DNA from: Rhodospirillaceae bacterium UBA3470
GTDB taxonomy: Bacteria; Pseudomonadota; Alphaproteobacteria; Rhodospirillales; Casp-alpha2
Assembly (NCBI GenBank): GCA_002378125.1
Contig: DFRF01000024.1
Location: 1,304 to 40,071 of the forward strand
Length of the DNA stretch: 38,768 nt
Reading direction: 5' to 3'
Under the pieces are notes generated by a model. It was not told the origin of the DNA and searched no databases. It was given only the letters and a program-made list of their open reading frames with translations. Positions within the stretch are counted from its first letter, which is position 1, and each line of letters begins with the position of its first letter. The translations under genes and the position numbers were made by a program. Below, piece after piece: positions 15,922 to 24,646 of the stretch.

Positions 15922-17064
15922 TCAGTCGAGAAGATCGTCAAGAGCCGCGAAGGTTCGCCGGATGTCGTTCTCGTCATTGAATAGATATGGTGCGATACGG
16001 ATCGAATTGCTGCCGCGCAGACTGATGTGAAAACCCTTCGCCTTCATCTGTGTGCCGATGTCGCTCGGCGGTTGAGACGCTGGCCGCACACCAAGGAAAT
16101 GTCCTACGCGGTTTTCGTTCGGGACGACTTTCCAGTCCCGCTCCCGAGCCAATTCGGCAGCCAGGTTTGTCAGGCCGCGGAGCGTGTCCTGGATCGCCAC
16201 AGGGGTCCACGCAATGAGCTGCTCCAGGGAAGCGACCGCCATGGGCATGTTGATGAAGTTGTTGCGTTCGCCCATGTCAAAGCGGCCGGCACCGTCGGCA
16301 AACTCTTCGGGGTATTCGACCTCAGTGGCTTCAGCCTGGACGTCTGCCATGTTCCAACGGTGTTGTTCCAAGGGAGTGCCATTCTGGCGATGCGGCGCGA
16401 CATAAAGAAACGCCAAGGTATAGGGGCACAACAACCACTTGTAGGCTGAAGCGACCATGAAGTCTGGCTGGATTTCGTTCATATCCATGGGCATGGCGCC
16501 CGCGGTCTGAGTGGAGTCGATACAGAGCGCCGCGCCGAACTTGCGACATTTCTCTCCAATAGCCACCAGATCCAGGCGCGTGCCGTCTGCCCAATGGCAG
16601 GGCGGCAACGTGGCGATCGCCGTATTTGGCCCGATGGCGTCCAGCACGTTTGGCGTCCAGTCGCCGTCGGCGGGCCGGGGCGCGACCTTGAGGGTGGCGC
16701 CCGTTTCCTCGGCGAGATGCCGCCAACTGAAGATATTAGACGGAAATTGGTCGGTGAGGACGACGATTTCTTGCCCGGCAGAAACCGGTAAGTTCTTCGC
16801 CATCACGGCGACACCATAGGAAGTTGAGCTGATGATGGCCACGTCGCGGGCCGGCGCGCCGATGAGCTCGCCGTATAGGCCGCGAAGGCGCTCCGCCTCC
16901 GACGGTGGTTCCGCGCCGTTCATGGCCCAAGGGCGATACTTTCGCGCCAACCCTTTGAGACCGGCCTCATATGTTGCCTTCGGCAGGGGCGTGTAGGATG
17001 CTGCGTTCAGGTAGGTGACCCCATCTTCCATGTCAAACAGATGGCTCTGGTTCTCAAGCGGCAT
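15922..17064 (-). CDS. Class V PLP-dependent aminotransferase
   Basis: A 380-residue fold-type I enzyme of the NifS/selenocysteine-lyase/isopenicillin-epimerase group. The N-terminus YLNAASYTPLP is typical. D183 (CIDSTQT) should pair with the PLP nitrogen and K209 in VASAYKWLL is the PLP lysine. I see no flexible cysteine loop of the kind that defines true cysteine desulfurases, so transamination, epimerisation or lyase activity on an unknown amino acid is more likely. It sits 30 bases after the EamA permease gene on the same strand, suggesting a permease plus amino-acid enzyme unit. Confidence 0.85.
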   Translation of the reverse strand: MPLENQSHLFDMEDGVTYLNAASYTPLPKATYEAGLKGLARKYRPWAMNGAEPPSEAERLRGLYGELIGAPARDVAIISSTSYGVAVMAKNLPVSAGQEIVVLTDQFPSNIFSWRHLAEETGATLKVAPRPADGDWTPNVLDAIGPNTAIATLPPCHWADGTRLDLVAIGEKCRKFGAALCIDSTQTAGAMPMDMNEIQPDFMVASAYKWLLCPYTLAFLYVAPHRQNGTPLEQHRWNMADVQAEATEVEYPEEFADGAGRFDMGERNNFINMPMAVASLEQLIAWTPVAIQDTLRGLTNLAAELARERDWKVVPNENRVGHFLGVRPASQPPSDIGTQMKAKGFHISLRGSNSIRIAPYLFNDENDIRRTFAALDDLLD

Positions 17065-17094
17065 GCTGTTGTCCTTCTATTGGTTTCCCGCCCA

Positions 17095-18024
17095 TTATGA
17101 ATGGACGGGCGTTTTCGGCAATTCCCCATTGGATTTGCTGACTTGTTGGCGTTTGACGTGTTCGCGATAGGTAATGAAGGCGGTCGAGCCAAATATCATC
17201 ACTCCGCCAAGCCAGACGAAGGCGTCGGGGACCTCGCCGAAGGCGAGATAGGCGAATAAGGCGACGATCAGTAACCGTATGAAATCCACAGGCATGACCA
17301 CGTGGGTCGGCGCCAGGCGTAACGCTTCAGCCATGCCCATCTGGCCCAGGCCACCCAGTATGCCCAGGAAAACTAGTAGCCCCCATTGCTCCCATGTCGG
17401 CCAGACCCAGACGTAAAGCGCCGGGCCCAAAAGCATGGGCGTCATCATGATCGACATATAGACTGTTATGGTGACGCTACTCTCGGAGCGGCCCAGGATC
17501 TTGATCATGATTAGACAGATCGCCCAGCCTAGCGCTGAGCCCAGCACCAGGATCTGGCCCAGCCCGATGGTTTCGAATCCGGGCCTCAGGACAACAAAGA
17601 CGCCGGCAAAACCGACCAAAATGGCTCCCCAGCGCTGCAGGCCGATGCGTTCGCCAAGAAAGAAAATAGCGAGTATCGCCACATAGATGGGTGCCGTGAA
17701 CCCAAGCGCCGTGATCTCCGCCAGGGGTGCCAGGCTGATCGCCATGAAGAAGCCCATCATGCAGGCCGAGTTGAAGATAGCCCGCCAGAGCATGAGCCCC
17801 GGACGTGACGTGCGCAGTGGCGCCCAACCCAGCTTGACGAACCACGGCGCCATGGCGAACAGAGCGAACAGATTGCGGAAAAACGCGATCTGAAAGGGGT
17901 GTATATCGTTGGAAACGTGTCGTATCAGCACATGCATGGCTGCTATGCACACACCGGCGCCCAGCATGAGCGCCATACCCTTGTGCGAATCGGCCTTCGG
18001 TGGTGCGCTGTTGATTGTGTTCAT
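17095..18024 (-). CDS. EamA/DMT family permease
   Basis: An integral membrane protein of about 309 residues with ten predicted helices arranged as two EamA repeats (residues roughly 15-145 and 160-290). Each repeat ends with the usual conserved segments (LGERIGLQRWGAILVGFAGV and FGEVPDAFVWLGGVMIFGS). The family exports or imports amino acids and other metabolites. ATG 18024 was chosen because the hydrophobic part begins right after it; the frame stays open to 18300, but the additional 92 residues are not membrane-like and overlap the rpmJ promoter on the other strand. It lies upstream of the class V aminotransferase. The substrate is unknown. Confidence 0.88.
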   Translation of the reverse strand: MNTINSAPPKADSHKGMALMLGAGVCIAAMHVLIRHVSNDIHPFQIAFFRNLFALFAMAPWFVKLGWAPLRTSRPGLMLWRAIFNSACMMGFFMAISLAPLAEITALGFTAPIYVAILAIFFLGERIGLQRWGAILVGFAGVFVVLRPGFETIGLGQILVLGSALGWAICLIMIKILGRSESSVTITVYMSIMMTPMLLGPALYVWVWPTWEQWGLLVFLGILGGLGQMGMAEALRLAPTHVVMPVDFIRLLIVALFAYLAFGEVPDAFVWLGGVMIFGSTAFITYREHVKRQQVSKSNGELPKTPVHS

Positions 18025-18130
18025 GGTTTGGCTTTCAAGGTAGGTCAGGAGATTAGGCCCCCGGTTGGCGTAGCGCAAAACGTGATGTTTCACGGGCATG
18101 ATTATGTCTTGTGAACCGTTTGGAAAGGCG

Positions 18131-18159
18131 TTGACAGAACTAAGAGCGGTCACTATGGT
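18131..18159 (+). promoter_or_regulatory. Sigma70-type promoter for rpmJ
   Basis: A perfect -35 box TTGACA at 18131-18136 is separated by 17 bases from TATGGT at 18154-18159. Transcription would begin near 18166 and leave a leader of about 65 bases before rpmJ at 18233. This is the best promoter-like sequence I found in the window, as expected for a ribosomal protein gene. Confidence 0.6.
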
Positions 18160-18232
18160 CCGCGCGCCGTCGTGCCTGAACAGGCCGGATGGGCATGAAA
18201 TATGTTGATGACGAGACGTTGAGGCCAAGGCC

Positions 18233-18358
18233 ATGAAAGTCAGGAATTCGTTGAAATCCGCGAAAATCCGCGACAAGGATTGCCGCGTGGTGCGCCGCAA
18301 GGGTCGCGTCTACGTAATTAATAAAAAGAACCCGCGTTTAAAGGTTCGCCAGGGCTGA
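18233..18358 (+). CDS. rpmJ: 50S ribosomal protein L36
   Basis: A 41-residue, very basic protein, MKVRNSLKSAKIRDKD..., ending LKVRQG. It is the longer L36 form with a single Cys (C17), so it lacks the four-residue zinc ribbon of the short 37-38-residue form; this zinc-free type is what alphaproteobacteria usually carry. ATG 18233 follows GAGGCCAAGG. It stands as a single gene with its own promoter (18131-18159) and terminator (18383-18406). Confidence 0.96.
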   Translation: MKVRNSLKSAKIRDKDCRVVRRKGRVYVINKKNPRLKVRQG

Positions 18359-18382
18359 GAGGCCCATAAACGCAATACTGAG

Positions 18383-18406
18383 AACCGCGCGTCGGCGCGG
18401 TTTTTT
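18383..18406 (+). terminator. Rho-independent terminator after rpmJ
   Basis: An 8-bp perfect stem AACCGCGC (18383-18390) / GCGCGGTT (18395-18402) with a GTCG loop runs into a six-T tract (18401-18406). It lies 24 bases after the rpmJ stop and separates rpmJ from the MFS permease gene. Confidence 0.93.
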
Positions 18407-18554
18407 GTTGCCGGGACCTATCCCGATCGAAACGCGTTCAATCGGGGACAAAATATTGAAACACGCATTCTTCGACGCCACCTGGGTTATGGCGTAAACT
18501 ACTATCATTGTAATTGGCGACCGACCAGGGATCGCCAGATGAGGATTTGAGCCC

Positions 18555-19787
18555 GTGAATACAACTGCCGGTAAAGTTTCATTCCCTGTTGTTATTGTAC
18601 TTGCTGGTTCCGTTGCCGTTCTCATTGGCATGGGAATTCGCGGCAGTCAGGGGCTTTATTTGAAGCCCATGAGCGTCGATCTCGGCTGGGGCCGGGAAGT
18701 TTTTGCCTTTGCCATGGCGATGCAGAACCTGTTATGGGGCGCGTTCCAGCCCTTCGCCGCGGCGATGACAGAGAAATGGGGCACTGGTCGCGTGGTCGCC
18801 GGAGGCGGTGTTCTGTACGCCGCCGGACTTTATATCATGTCCATTTCCCAGGACCCTCTTACCTTTAATTTCTCGGCCGGCCTCCTGCTGGGCATGGCGC
18901 AATCGGGATGCGCGTTAGGCGCCATATTGGGCGCTGTGGGCCGTGCGCTTCCGGAGAGCTCGCGGACATTTGGCCTCGGCATTGTAACGGCGGCGGGTGC
19001 GGCCGGCCAATTCACCGTCGTGCCTATCGGACAGGCCTTTCTTAACTATTACGGCTGGTCCACGTCCTTTGTGTTGCTGGGCTTATTATCGATCATCATT
19101 GTGTTTGCCGCTATCTTCCTGCGTGGCAAACCGCCCGAAGCGAAGGCGGCGGAGCCTTCCCAAGTAAGCGGCGGTGAGGTTCTCAGCATGAGCGGTATGC
19201 TGTCGCTGGCGTCTAAGGATTCCAGCTTTTGGTTGCTGACGGCTGGGTTCTTCGTTTGTGGTTTCCACGTGGCTTTCATTTCCGTACACATGCCGGCCTA
19301 CTTGGACGACAAAGGCTTGCCGACGGAGCTTGGCGCCTATTCGCTCATGTTGATCGGATTGTTCAACGTCCTGGGCTCGTTCGCGGCCGGCTACATGGGA
19401 GGTAGGTATTCGAAGAAGTATCTCCTAAGTACACTATACAGCCTGCGCTCCGTGACTATCGCCATCTTCATCATGGTGCCTATCTCTACACCGAGCGTTC
19501 TGCTGTTTTCCATCGCCATGGGATTGTTGTGGCTGAGCACCGTGCCGCTGACGTCCAGCCTGGTTGCGACCATTTACGGGACGCGGTACATGGGGACGTT
19601 GTTCGGGATCGTTTTTTTCTCCCACCAGGTGGGTAGTTTCTTGGGCGTTTGGCTGGGCGGCTATTTTTACGATACGACAGGGTCCTACGACGCGATTTGG
19701 TGGGCTGGGATCGCGCTTGGCTTGATGGCCGCGATCCTGCATTGGCCTATCCACGAAAAGACACGCGCCGAAGCTGTAAATGCCTGA
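18555..19787 (+). CDS. Major facilitator superfamily transporter
   Basis: A 410-residue permease with about twelve hydrophobic helices and a cytoplasmic loop near residues 195-220. N-terminal text such as GIRGSQGLYLKPMSVDLGWGREVFAFA resembles the oxalate/formate or monocarboxylate (MCT-like) MFS branch. The start is GTG 18555, with GATGAGG 12-18 bases upstream; the first helix begins soon after, so no longer form is needed. It is placed just upstream of the glycolate oxidase genes on the same strand (93 bases). A role in taking up glycolate or a similar 2-hydroxy acid is therefore possible but only inferred from position. Confidence 0.88.
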   Translation: MNTTAGKVSFPVVIVLAGSVAVLIGMGIRGSQGLYLKPMSVDLGWGREVFAFAMAMQNLLWGAFQPFAAAMTEKWGTGRVVAGGGVLYAAGLYIMSISQDPLTFNFSAGLLLGMAQSGCALGAILGAVGRALPESSRTFGLGIVTAAGAAGQFTVVPIGQAFLNYYGWSTSFVLLGLLSIIIVFAAIFLRGKPPEAKAAEPSQVSGGEVLSMSGMLSLASKDSSFWLLTAGFFVCGFHVAFISVHMPAYLDDKGLPTELGAYSLMLIGLFNVLGSFAAGYMGGRYSKKYLLSTLYSLRSVTIAIFIMVPISTPSVLLFSIAMGLLWLSTVPLTSSLVATIYGTRYMGTLFGIVFFSHQVGSFLGVWLGGYFYDTTGSYDAIWWAGIALGLMAAILHWPIHEKTRAEAVNA

Positions 19788-19880
19788 TGACGAACTGGGG
19801 CGGGCGTGGCAGAGTTAATGGAACTAGGCAAAAAGAACGAGACGCGTTCACAATAGGACGCGCACTATAGGATTTCGTCC

Positions 19881-21368
19881 ATGCTGATGCCCGAGCCTGA
19901 TAGCGCGACGATTGCCCTTCGCGATGAGATTGTCGGCACCATGCAAGGCATCGTTCCCGCCGGTGGCGTCATATTTGAAGAAGACGAACTGCGTGCTTAC
20001 GATTGCGATGGGCTGATGGCTTACAAGCAATTGCCGCTCATCGTCGTTTTGCCGGAGACCACGGAACAGGTTTCGAAGATCCTAAAATACTGCCACGAAA
20101 ATGGCGTGAAAATCGTTCCCCGTGGAGCTGGGACGGGTCTATCCGGTGGCGCCCTGCCGCTGGCGGATGCAATCACATTGGGGCTCGGTAAGTTCAAGGA
20201 GATCATCGAGACGGATTACGAGAACCGCTGCGTGGTCACTCAACCGGGCGTCACCAATCTCGCGTTGACCCAGGCGGTCGAGCATGAGGGCTTCTATTAT
20301 GCGCCCGACCCGTCCAGCCAGATTGCGTGCTCCATCGGCGGCAATGTGGCGGAGAATTCGGGCGGCGTGCATTGCCTGAAATACGGACTGACTACCAACA
20401 ATGTTCTGGGCGTGGAAATGGTGCTCATGAACGGCGACATCGTGCGTATCGGTGGAAAGCACTTGGACGCGCCGGGGTATGATTTACTCGGTGTCATCAA
20501 TGGTTCAGAAGGATTGTTGGGGGTAATTACCGAGGTTACCGTGCGCATCCTAAAGAGGCCGGAGACAGCGAAGGCTGTGCTGCTAGGGTTCGACAGCAAC
20601 GAGGCCGGCGGGGACTGTGTCGCAGCGATCATCGGCGCCGGCATCATCCCCGGCGGCATGGAGATGATGGATACCTTTGCCATAAAGGCCGCGGAGGAAT
20701 TCGTGCAGGCGGGCTATCCCCTGGACGTGACTTCGCTGTTGATTGTCGAACTGGACGGCCCGGCAGCGGAGGTGGACCATCTTATAAGCAAGATCGAGGC
20801 CATCGGCCGTCAGCAGAACGCTAAATACATGAAAGTCAGCGAGACCGAAGACGAACGCCAACGTTTCTGGTCCGGCCGCAAGGCCGCGTTTCCGGCGGTT
20901 GGGCGCCTGTCGCCGGACTATCTTTGCATGGACGGCACGATTCCCCGTGGCCAGCTTTCGCACGTGCTGACTCGAATGGGCGAGCTTTCTGAGAAATACG
21001 GCCTCCGGGTCGCCAACGTTTTCCACGCGGGTGACGGCAACCTGCATCCACTGATCCTTTTCGACGCTAACGAGTCGGGAGAGTTGGAGGCGGCGGAGAA
21101 ATTCGGCGCCGACATCCTCAGGCTCTGTGTGGAGGTGGGCGGCGTGCTCACCGGCGAACATGGGGTCGGGGTGGAAAAACGCGACCTCATGGGTGAGATG
21201 TTCACCGAGGACGATATGAAACATCAACAGCGCGTCAAATGCGCCTTCGATCCGGGACATCTTTTGAATCCGGGCAAGGTCTACCCAACGCTGCACCGCT
21301 GCGCCGAATTGGGCAAAATGCACATACACCACGGCCAAGTGCCGTTTCCAGACATACCCAGGTTCTAG
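19881..21368 (+). CDS. glcD: Glycolate oxidase subunit GlcD (FAD-linked)
   Basis: A 495-residue flavoprotein that oxidises glycolate to glyoxylate. The FAD_binding_4 domain is shown by VPRGAGTGLSGGALP (near 75-89) and the stretch DPSSQIACSIGGNVAENSGG; NGSEGLLGVITEVTVR follows. The C-terminal FAD-oxidase domain contains HAGDGNLHPLI and GEHGVGVEKRDLM. Length matches GlcD (about 499). It is immediately followed by glcE (3 bases) and glcF, the three subunits of the membrane-associated complex that passes electrons to quinone. Two ATGs (19881 and 19887) are possible starts. Confidence 0.95.
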   Translation: MLMPEPDSATIALRDEIVGTMQGIVPAGGVIFEEDELRAYDCDGLMAYKQLPLIVVLPETTEQVSKILKYCHENGVKIVPRGAGTGLSGGALPLADAITLGLGKFKEIIETDYENRCVVTQPGVTNLALTQAVEHEGFYYAPDPSSQIACSIGGNVAENSGGVHCLKYGLTTNNVLGVEMVLMNGDIVRIGGKHLDAPGYDLLGVINGSEGLLGVITEVTVRILKRPETAKAVLLGFDSNEAGGDCVAAIIGAGIIPGGMEMMDTFAIKAAEEFVQAGYPLDVTSLLIVELDGPAAEVDHLISKIEAIGRQQNAKYMKVSETEDERQRFWSGRKAAFPAVGRLSPDYLCMDGTIPRGQLSHVLTRMGELSEKYGLRVANVFHAGDGNLHPLILFDANESGELEAAEKFGADILRLCVEVGGVLTGEHGVGVEKRDLMGEMFTEDDMKHQQRVKCAFDPGHLLNPGKVYPTLHRCAELGKMHIHHGQVPFPDIPRF

Positions 21369-21371
21369 CTA

Positions 21372-22607
21372 ATGACAGAAATGCTCAAAGCCGAAACTGA
21401 GGACCAGGTCCTGGACACCATCAAGTGGGCCGCCGCGGAGAAAAAGCCGCTGGAAGTTCGCGGCACCGGTTCGAAATCCATGCTGGGCCGGCCGACGGAG
21501 CTGGACCATGTCCTTGATCTTTCCGCGCTTTCTGGCGTGTCGTTTTACGAGCCTGCCGAACTGGTTGTGAGCGCTGGTCCGGCGACACCGGTGGCAGAGG
21601 TAGAAGCCTTGCTGAACGATCACAACCAGCAAATGGCGTTCGAACCCCCGGACCTTGGTCCGTTGTTGGGCAACCCGGTGGGTGGCGGCACGTTGGGCGG
21701 GTTGCTGGCGTGCAACCTTGCCGGTCCGCGGCGCATCAAAGCCGGCTCGGCGCGAGACCATTTTCTGGGCTTCACCGCCGTAAGTGGTCGGGGCGAGATG
21801 TTCAAGTCCGGGGGGCGGGTCGTCAAGAATGTGACCGGGTTTGATCTTTCGAAGCTCATGGCCGGGTCCTATGGGACCTTGGCTGCCATGACAGAAGTGA
21901 CCGTGAAGGTTTTACCCGCCCCTGAGAAAACCCGTACTGTCCTCGTCAATTGGGCGAAGGACGGCATCTATGATCACGACGGCACCAAGGCCATGACCGA
22001 GGCCTTGGCCAGCCCGCATGAGGTCTCTGGCGCGGCGCACCTACCGGCCGCGGTTGCTCGGCGCTCGGCGGTGGATTACGTGGCCGGCGGGGGACGTGCC
22101 GTCACCGCTATCCGCGTGGAGGGCCCGGAGCCCTCCGTGGCGCACCGTTGCGAAGCGCTGCGCACCCTGTTGGCTCCACTGGGGGAGACGGAGGAGCTGC
22201 ATACCGAGAATTCGCAGACATTATGGCGCGAAATCCGCGACGCCATCTACCTGGCCGCTGATCAAGAACGTCATATTTGGCGTTTGTCCGTACCCCCCAC
22301 CGAGGGCTCCCGCGTGGCCCTGCAGATCTTGGAGGGCCGGCCGGGGGAAGCCCTTTACGATTGGGGTGGCGGGCTGATCTGGCTGACTCTTGGGGTCGCG
22401 CCCGACGCTTGCGCCAACGTCGTGCGCCAGCACGTCGCCGCCGTTGGTGGTCACGCCATGTTAGTCCGCGCGCCTGAAGATGTGCGCGACCGGGTTTCCG
22501 TTTTCGAGCCTCAGGAAGGCCCTTTAGATGAAATCACCAGGCGCATCAAGGACGGCTTCGACCCCAGCCGTATCCTCAATCCGGGACGCATGCACAAGGA
22601 GTCTTGA
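21372..22607 (+). CDS. glcE: Glycolate oxidase subunit GlcE (FAD-binding)
   Basis: A 411-residue FAD_binding_4 protein. It shows a shortened nucleotide-binding motif (VRGTGSKSMLGRP), PVGGGTLGGLLACNLAGPRR and KNVTGFDLSKLMAGSYGTLAAMTEVTVKVLP, all typical of GlcE, and a C-terminal tail NPGRMHK. GlcE forms the oxidase complex with GlcD and GlcF. It starts 3 bases after glcD and ends 3 bases before glcF, a tight operon. The N-terminal length agrees with homologues of 350-420 residues. Confidence 0.94.
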   Translation: MTEMLKAETEDQVLDTIKWAAAEKKPLEVRGTGSKSMLGRPTELDHVLDLSALSGVSFYEPAELVVSAGPATPVAEVEALLNDHNQQMAFEPPDLGPLLGNPVGGGTLGGLLACNLAGPRRIKAGSARDHFLGFTAVSGRGEMFKSGGRVVKNVTGFDLSKLMAGSYGTLAAMTEVTVKVLPAPEKTRTVLVNWAKDGIYDHDGTKAMTEALASPHEVSGAAHLPAAVARRSAVDYVAGGGRAVTAIRVEGPEPSVAHRCEALRTLLAPLGETEELHTENSQTLWREIRDAIYLAADQERHIWRLSVPPTEGSRVALQILEGRPGEALYDWGGGLIWLTLGVAPDACANVVRQHVAAVGGHAMLVRAPEDVRDRVSVFEPQEGPLDEITRRIKDGFDPSRILNPGRMHKES

Positions 22608-22610
22608 TCC

Positions 22611-23915
22611 GTGCAGACCAATTTTTCCGAGGCCCAGCTGGCGACGCCGGATATCGCCGCTGCCAACGACATTCTACGAAAATGCGTGCACTGCGGATTT
22701 TGTACGGCCACTTGCCCGACATATGTGCTTCTGGGTGATGAACTGGACAGCCCGCGTGGTCGCATCTATCAGATCCGCGACATGCTGGAGACCGACAAGC
22801 CGGCATCAGAGACCCTGGTTACACATGTTGATCGTTGCCTGAGCTGTCTATCCTGCATGACCACTTGTCCGGCGTCCGTACACTACATGCATCTGGTTGA
22901 CCTGGCCCGAGCGCGCATTGAAGCGACGCATACCCGGCCCTTAGCCGAGCAATTGCTGCGTAAGTTTTTGGCCACCGTCATCCCAAATCCACGCCTGTTC
23001 CAACTGTCGCTGATAGCCGGCGCGTTGGTTCGACCCTTTGCGGCATTTTTGCCTGGCCGATTGAAGGGATTGGTCGGTATGTCGCCGGCTCGCTTCAAGG
23101 GATTATCGCCCGTCGACCGGCCACAAACTTTTCCGGCCGAGGGGCCGCGCCGTATGCGAGTGGCGTTAATGAACGGCTGCGCGCAACAGGTCCTGCGTCC
23201 GACTATCAACGAAGCCAGCGTGCGCCTTTTAACCCGACACGGCTGCGAGGTTGTGGTCGCCGAAGGTGCGAGGTGCTGCGGCGCGTTGGTCCATCACATG
23301 GGCGACGAGGCTGGGTCCCATTCCGCTGCCAAGGCCAATATCGCCGCTTGGGAGACGCTTCGCGATCAGGATGGTGGCTTGGATGCGGTGGTAATAAACG
23401 CGTCCGGTTGCGGCACAACGGTTAAGGATTACGGCTACATGCTGCGGACCGAACCGCAATGGGCTGACCGGGCGGCTTGGGTGTCGGATAACGCCAAGGA
23501 TATCACTGAGGTGATGGAGACGCTAGGACTGCAGGTAGTGGCAGCGCCCACTGGTGCACCGGTCGTGGCCTATCATTCGGCTTGTTCCATGCAGCACGGC
23601 CAGGGATTGACAGCACTCCCCAAAACTTTACTGGAGATGGCGGGCTACGATGTCCGAGAGCCGGCGGAGGGGCATTTGTGCTGCGGATCGGCAGGGACCT
23701 ATAACATCATGCAGCCGGATTTGGCGGCTCGCTTGAAGCGCCGCAAGGTGGCGAGCTTAATGAATACCAAGGCAGATGTAGTCGCCACGGGAAACATTGG
23801 GTGCTTGATGCAGATTGGCGGAGGCATGAACACAGAAGATGGGCTGCCTGTCGTGCACACAGTAGAGCTCCTAGATTGGGCTACCGGCGGGCCCGAACCC
23901 GATGCCTTTGAATAA
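22611..23915 (+). CDS. glcF: Glycolate oxidase iron-sulfur subunit GlcF
   Basis: A 434-residue protein with two [4Fe-4S] ferredoxin motifs: C25, C28, C31, C35 (CVHCGFCTATCP) and C76, C79, C82, C86 (CLSCLSCMTTCP). Two CCG domains follow (GARCCGALVHH and HLCCGSAGTYN). The subunit moves electrons from the flavin subunits to the membrane quinone pool. The start is GTG 22611, with AAGGAG 8-13 bases upstream across the glcE stop. It is the last gene of the glcDEF operon and is followed by a probable terminator. Confidence 0.95.
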   Translation: MQTNFSEAQLATPDIAAANDILRKCVHCGFCTATCPTYVLLGDELDSPRGRIYQIRDMLETDKPASETLVTHVDRCLSCLSCMTTCPASVHYMHLVDLARARIEATHTRPLAEQLLRKFLATVIPNPRLFQLSLIAGALVRPFAAFLPGRLKGLVGMSPARFKGLSPVDRPQTFPAEGPRRMRVALMNGCAQQVLRPTINEASVRLLTRHGCEVVVAEGARCCGALVHHMGDEAGSHSAAKANIAAWETLRDQDGGLDAVVINASGCGTTVKDYGYMLRTEPQWADRAAWVSDNAKDITEVMETLGLQVVAAPTGAPVVAYHSACSMQHGQGLTALPKTLLEMAGYDVREPAEGHLCCGSAGTYNIMQPDLAARLKRRKVASLMNTKADVVATGNIGCLMQIGGGMNTEDGLPVVHTVELLDWATGGPEPDAFE

Positions 23916-23994
23916 TTTAAGTATGTCTGAGGGTGTTTGTGTCCTTCAAAGGCCTGCATATTGACAAACACGTTGTGCACCTTGTGAAGCCGTT

Positions 23995-24023
23995 GAACCG
24001 GGAAGAAGCGGTTCCCATCTTTT
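23995..24023 (+). terminator. Probable terminator of glcDEF
   Basis: A 6-bp stem GAACCG (23995-24000) / CGGTTC (24009-24014) with an eight-base GGAAGAAG loop is followed by CCATC and TTTT. The stem is short and the T-run begins five bases away, so it may be weak. Just upstream an inverted repeat GTGTTTGT (23933-23940) / ACAAACAC (23964-23971) could form a second hairpin. Confidence 0.45.
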
Positions 24024-24048
24024 AAACGTCCCCGAGGCTGGAGGCGAC

Positions 24049-24600
24049 GTGGTCCGGTTCCTCTCAATCACTTTAGTATTTATGACGCTGGTCGTGCTGC
24101 CCGTGCGCGCCGATCAAAACGATGTAAAACTAAGCGATCTATTCCGGCAACTGCAGTCGGCCCCTGAGTTGACGCAAGCGCAGCTTATCGAGAGACGAAT
24201 CTGGGATATCTGGCATACGCATACCGATCCTCAAGTTTACAAAACCATGGCCGTCGGTGTGTTAAGCATGCGATCCGGCGCTTTAAAAAAAGCACTTGCG
24301 GCTTTCGACAGGATTGTCGCAATAGACCCTAATTTTGCCGAAGGCTGGAACAAACGGGCTACAATCTACTACATGATGGGCCGCTACACGGCCTCCGTAA
24401 ACGATATCCAGCGCGTACTTTACCTGGAGCCCCGACACTTTGGCGCGCTTTCGGGCTTGGTTTTGATCTTCGATGCTATAGGAAAAAGCGATGCGGCGCT
24501 CAAGGTTTGGAAACAAGCATTGGCCATTCATCCAAACATGCCGAAAATACGGTCTCGTATGTTGGAGCTGAAACGTCAGTTGACCGAACCGCCCACATGA
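24049..24600 (+). CDS. Exported TPR-repeat protein
   Basis: A 183-residue protein with a clear signal peptide (MVRFLSITLVFMTLVVLPVRA, cut after ARA|DQ near residue 22) and about three tetratricopeptide units between residues 65 and 175: GALKKALAAFDRIVAIDPNFAEGWNKRATI, a second around NDIQRVLYLEPRHFGALSG and a third with ALKVWKQALAIHPNMP. It would be a periplasmic protein-interaction module. The start is GTG 24049 with GGAGG 5 bases upstream. It sits between glcF and the second flavoprotein gene, but a functional link to them is not evident. Confidence 0.85.
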   Translation: MVRFLSITLVFMTLVVLPVRADQNDVKLSDLFRQLQSAPELTQAQLIERRIWDIWHTHTDPQVYKTMAVGVLSMRSGALKKALAAFDRIVAIDPNFAEGWNKRATIYYMMGRYTASVNDIQRVLYLEPRHFGALSGLVLIFDAIGKSDAALKVWKQALAIHPNMPKIRSRMLELKRQLTEPPT

Positions 24601-24646
24601 TGGCTATTTATACCCAACGCATGTCCTTAAATTATGAGGAATTCTC

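Noticed and set aside
20583..21338. 251-codon minus-strand open frame inside glcD
   Set aside because: It lies fully antisense to the GlcD C-terminal domain with intact motifs.
23961..23989. Perfect TTGACA as a promoter for the TPR gene
   Set aside because: At 17 bases distance there is only GTGAAG, not a credible -10 box, and the site lies in the probable glcF terminator region.
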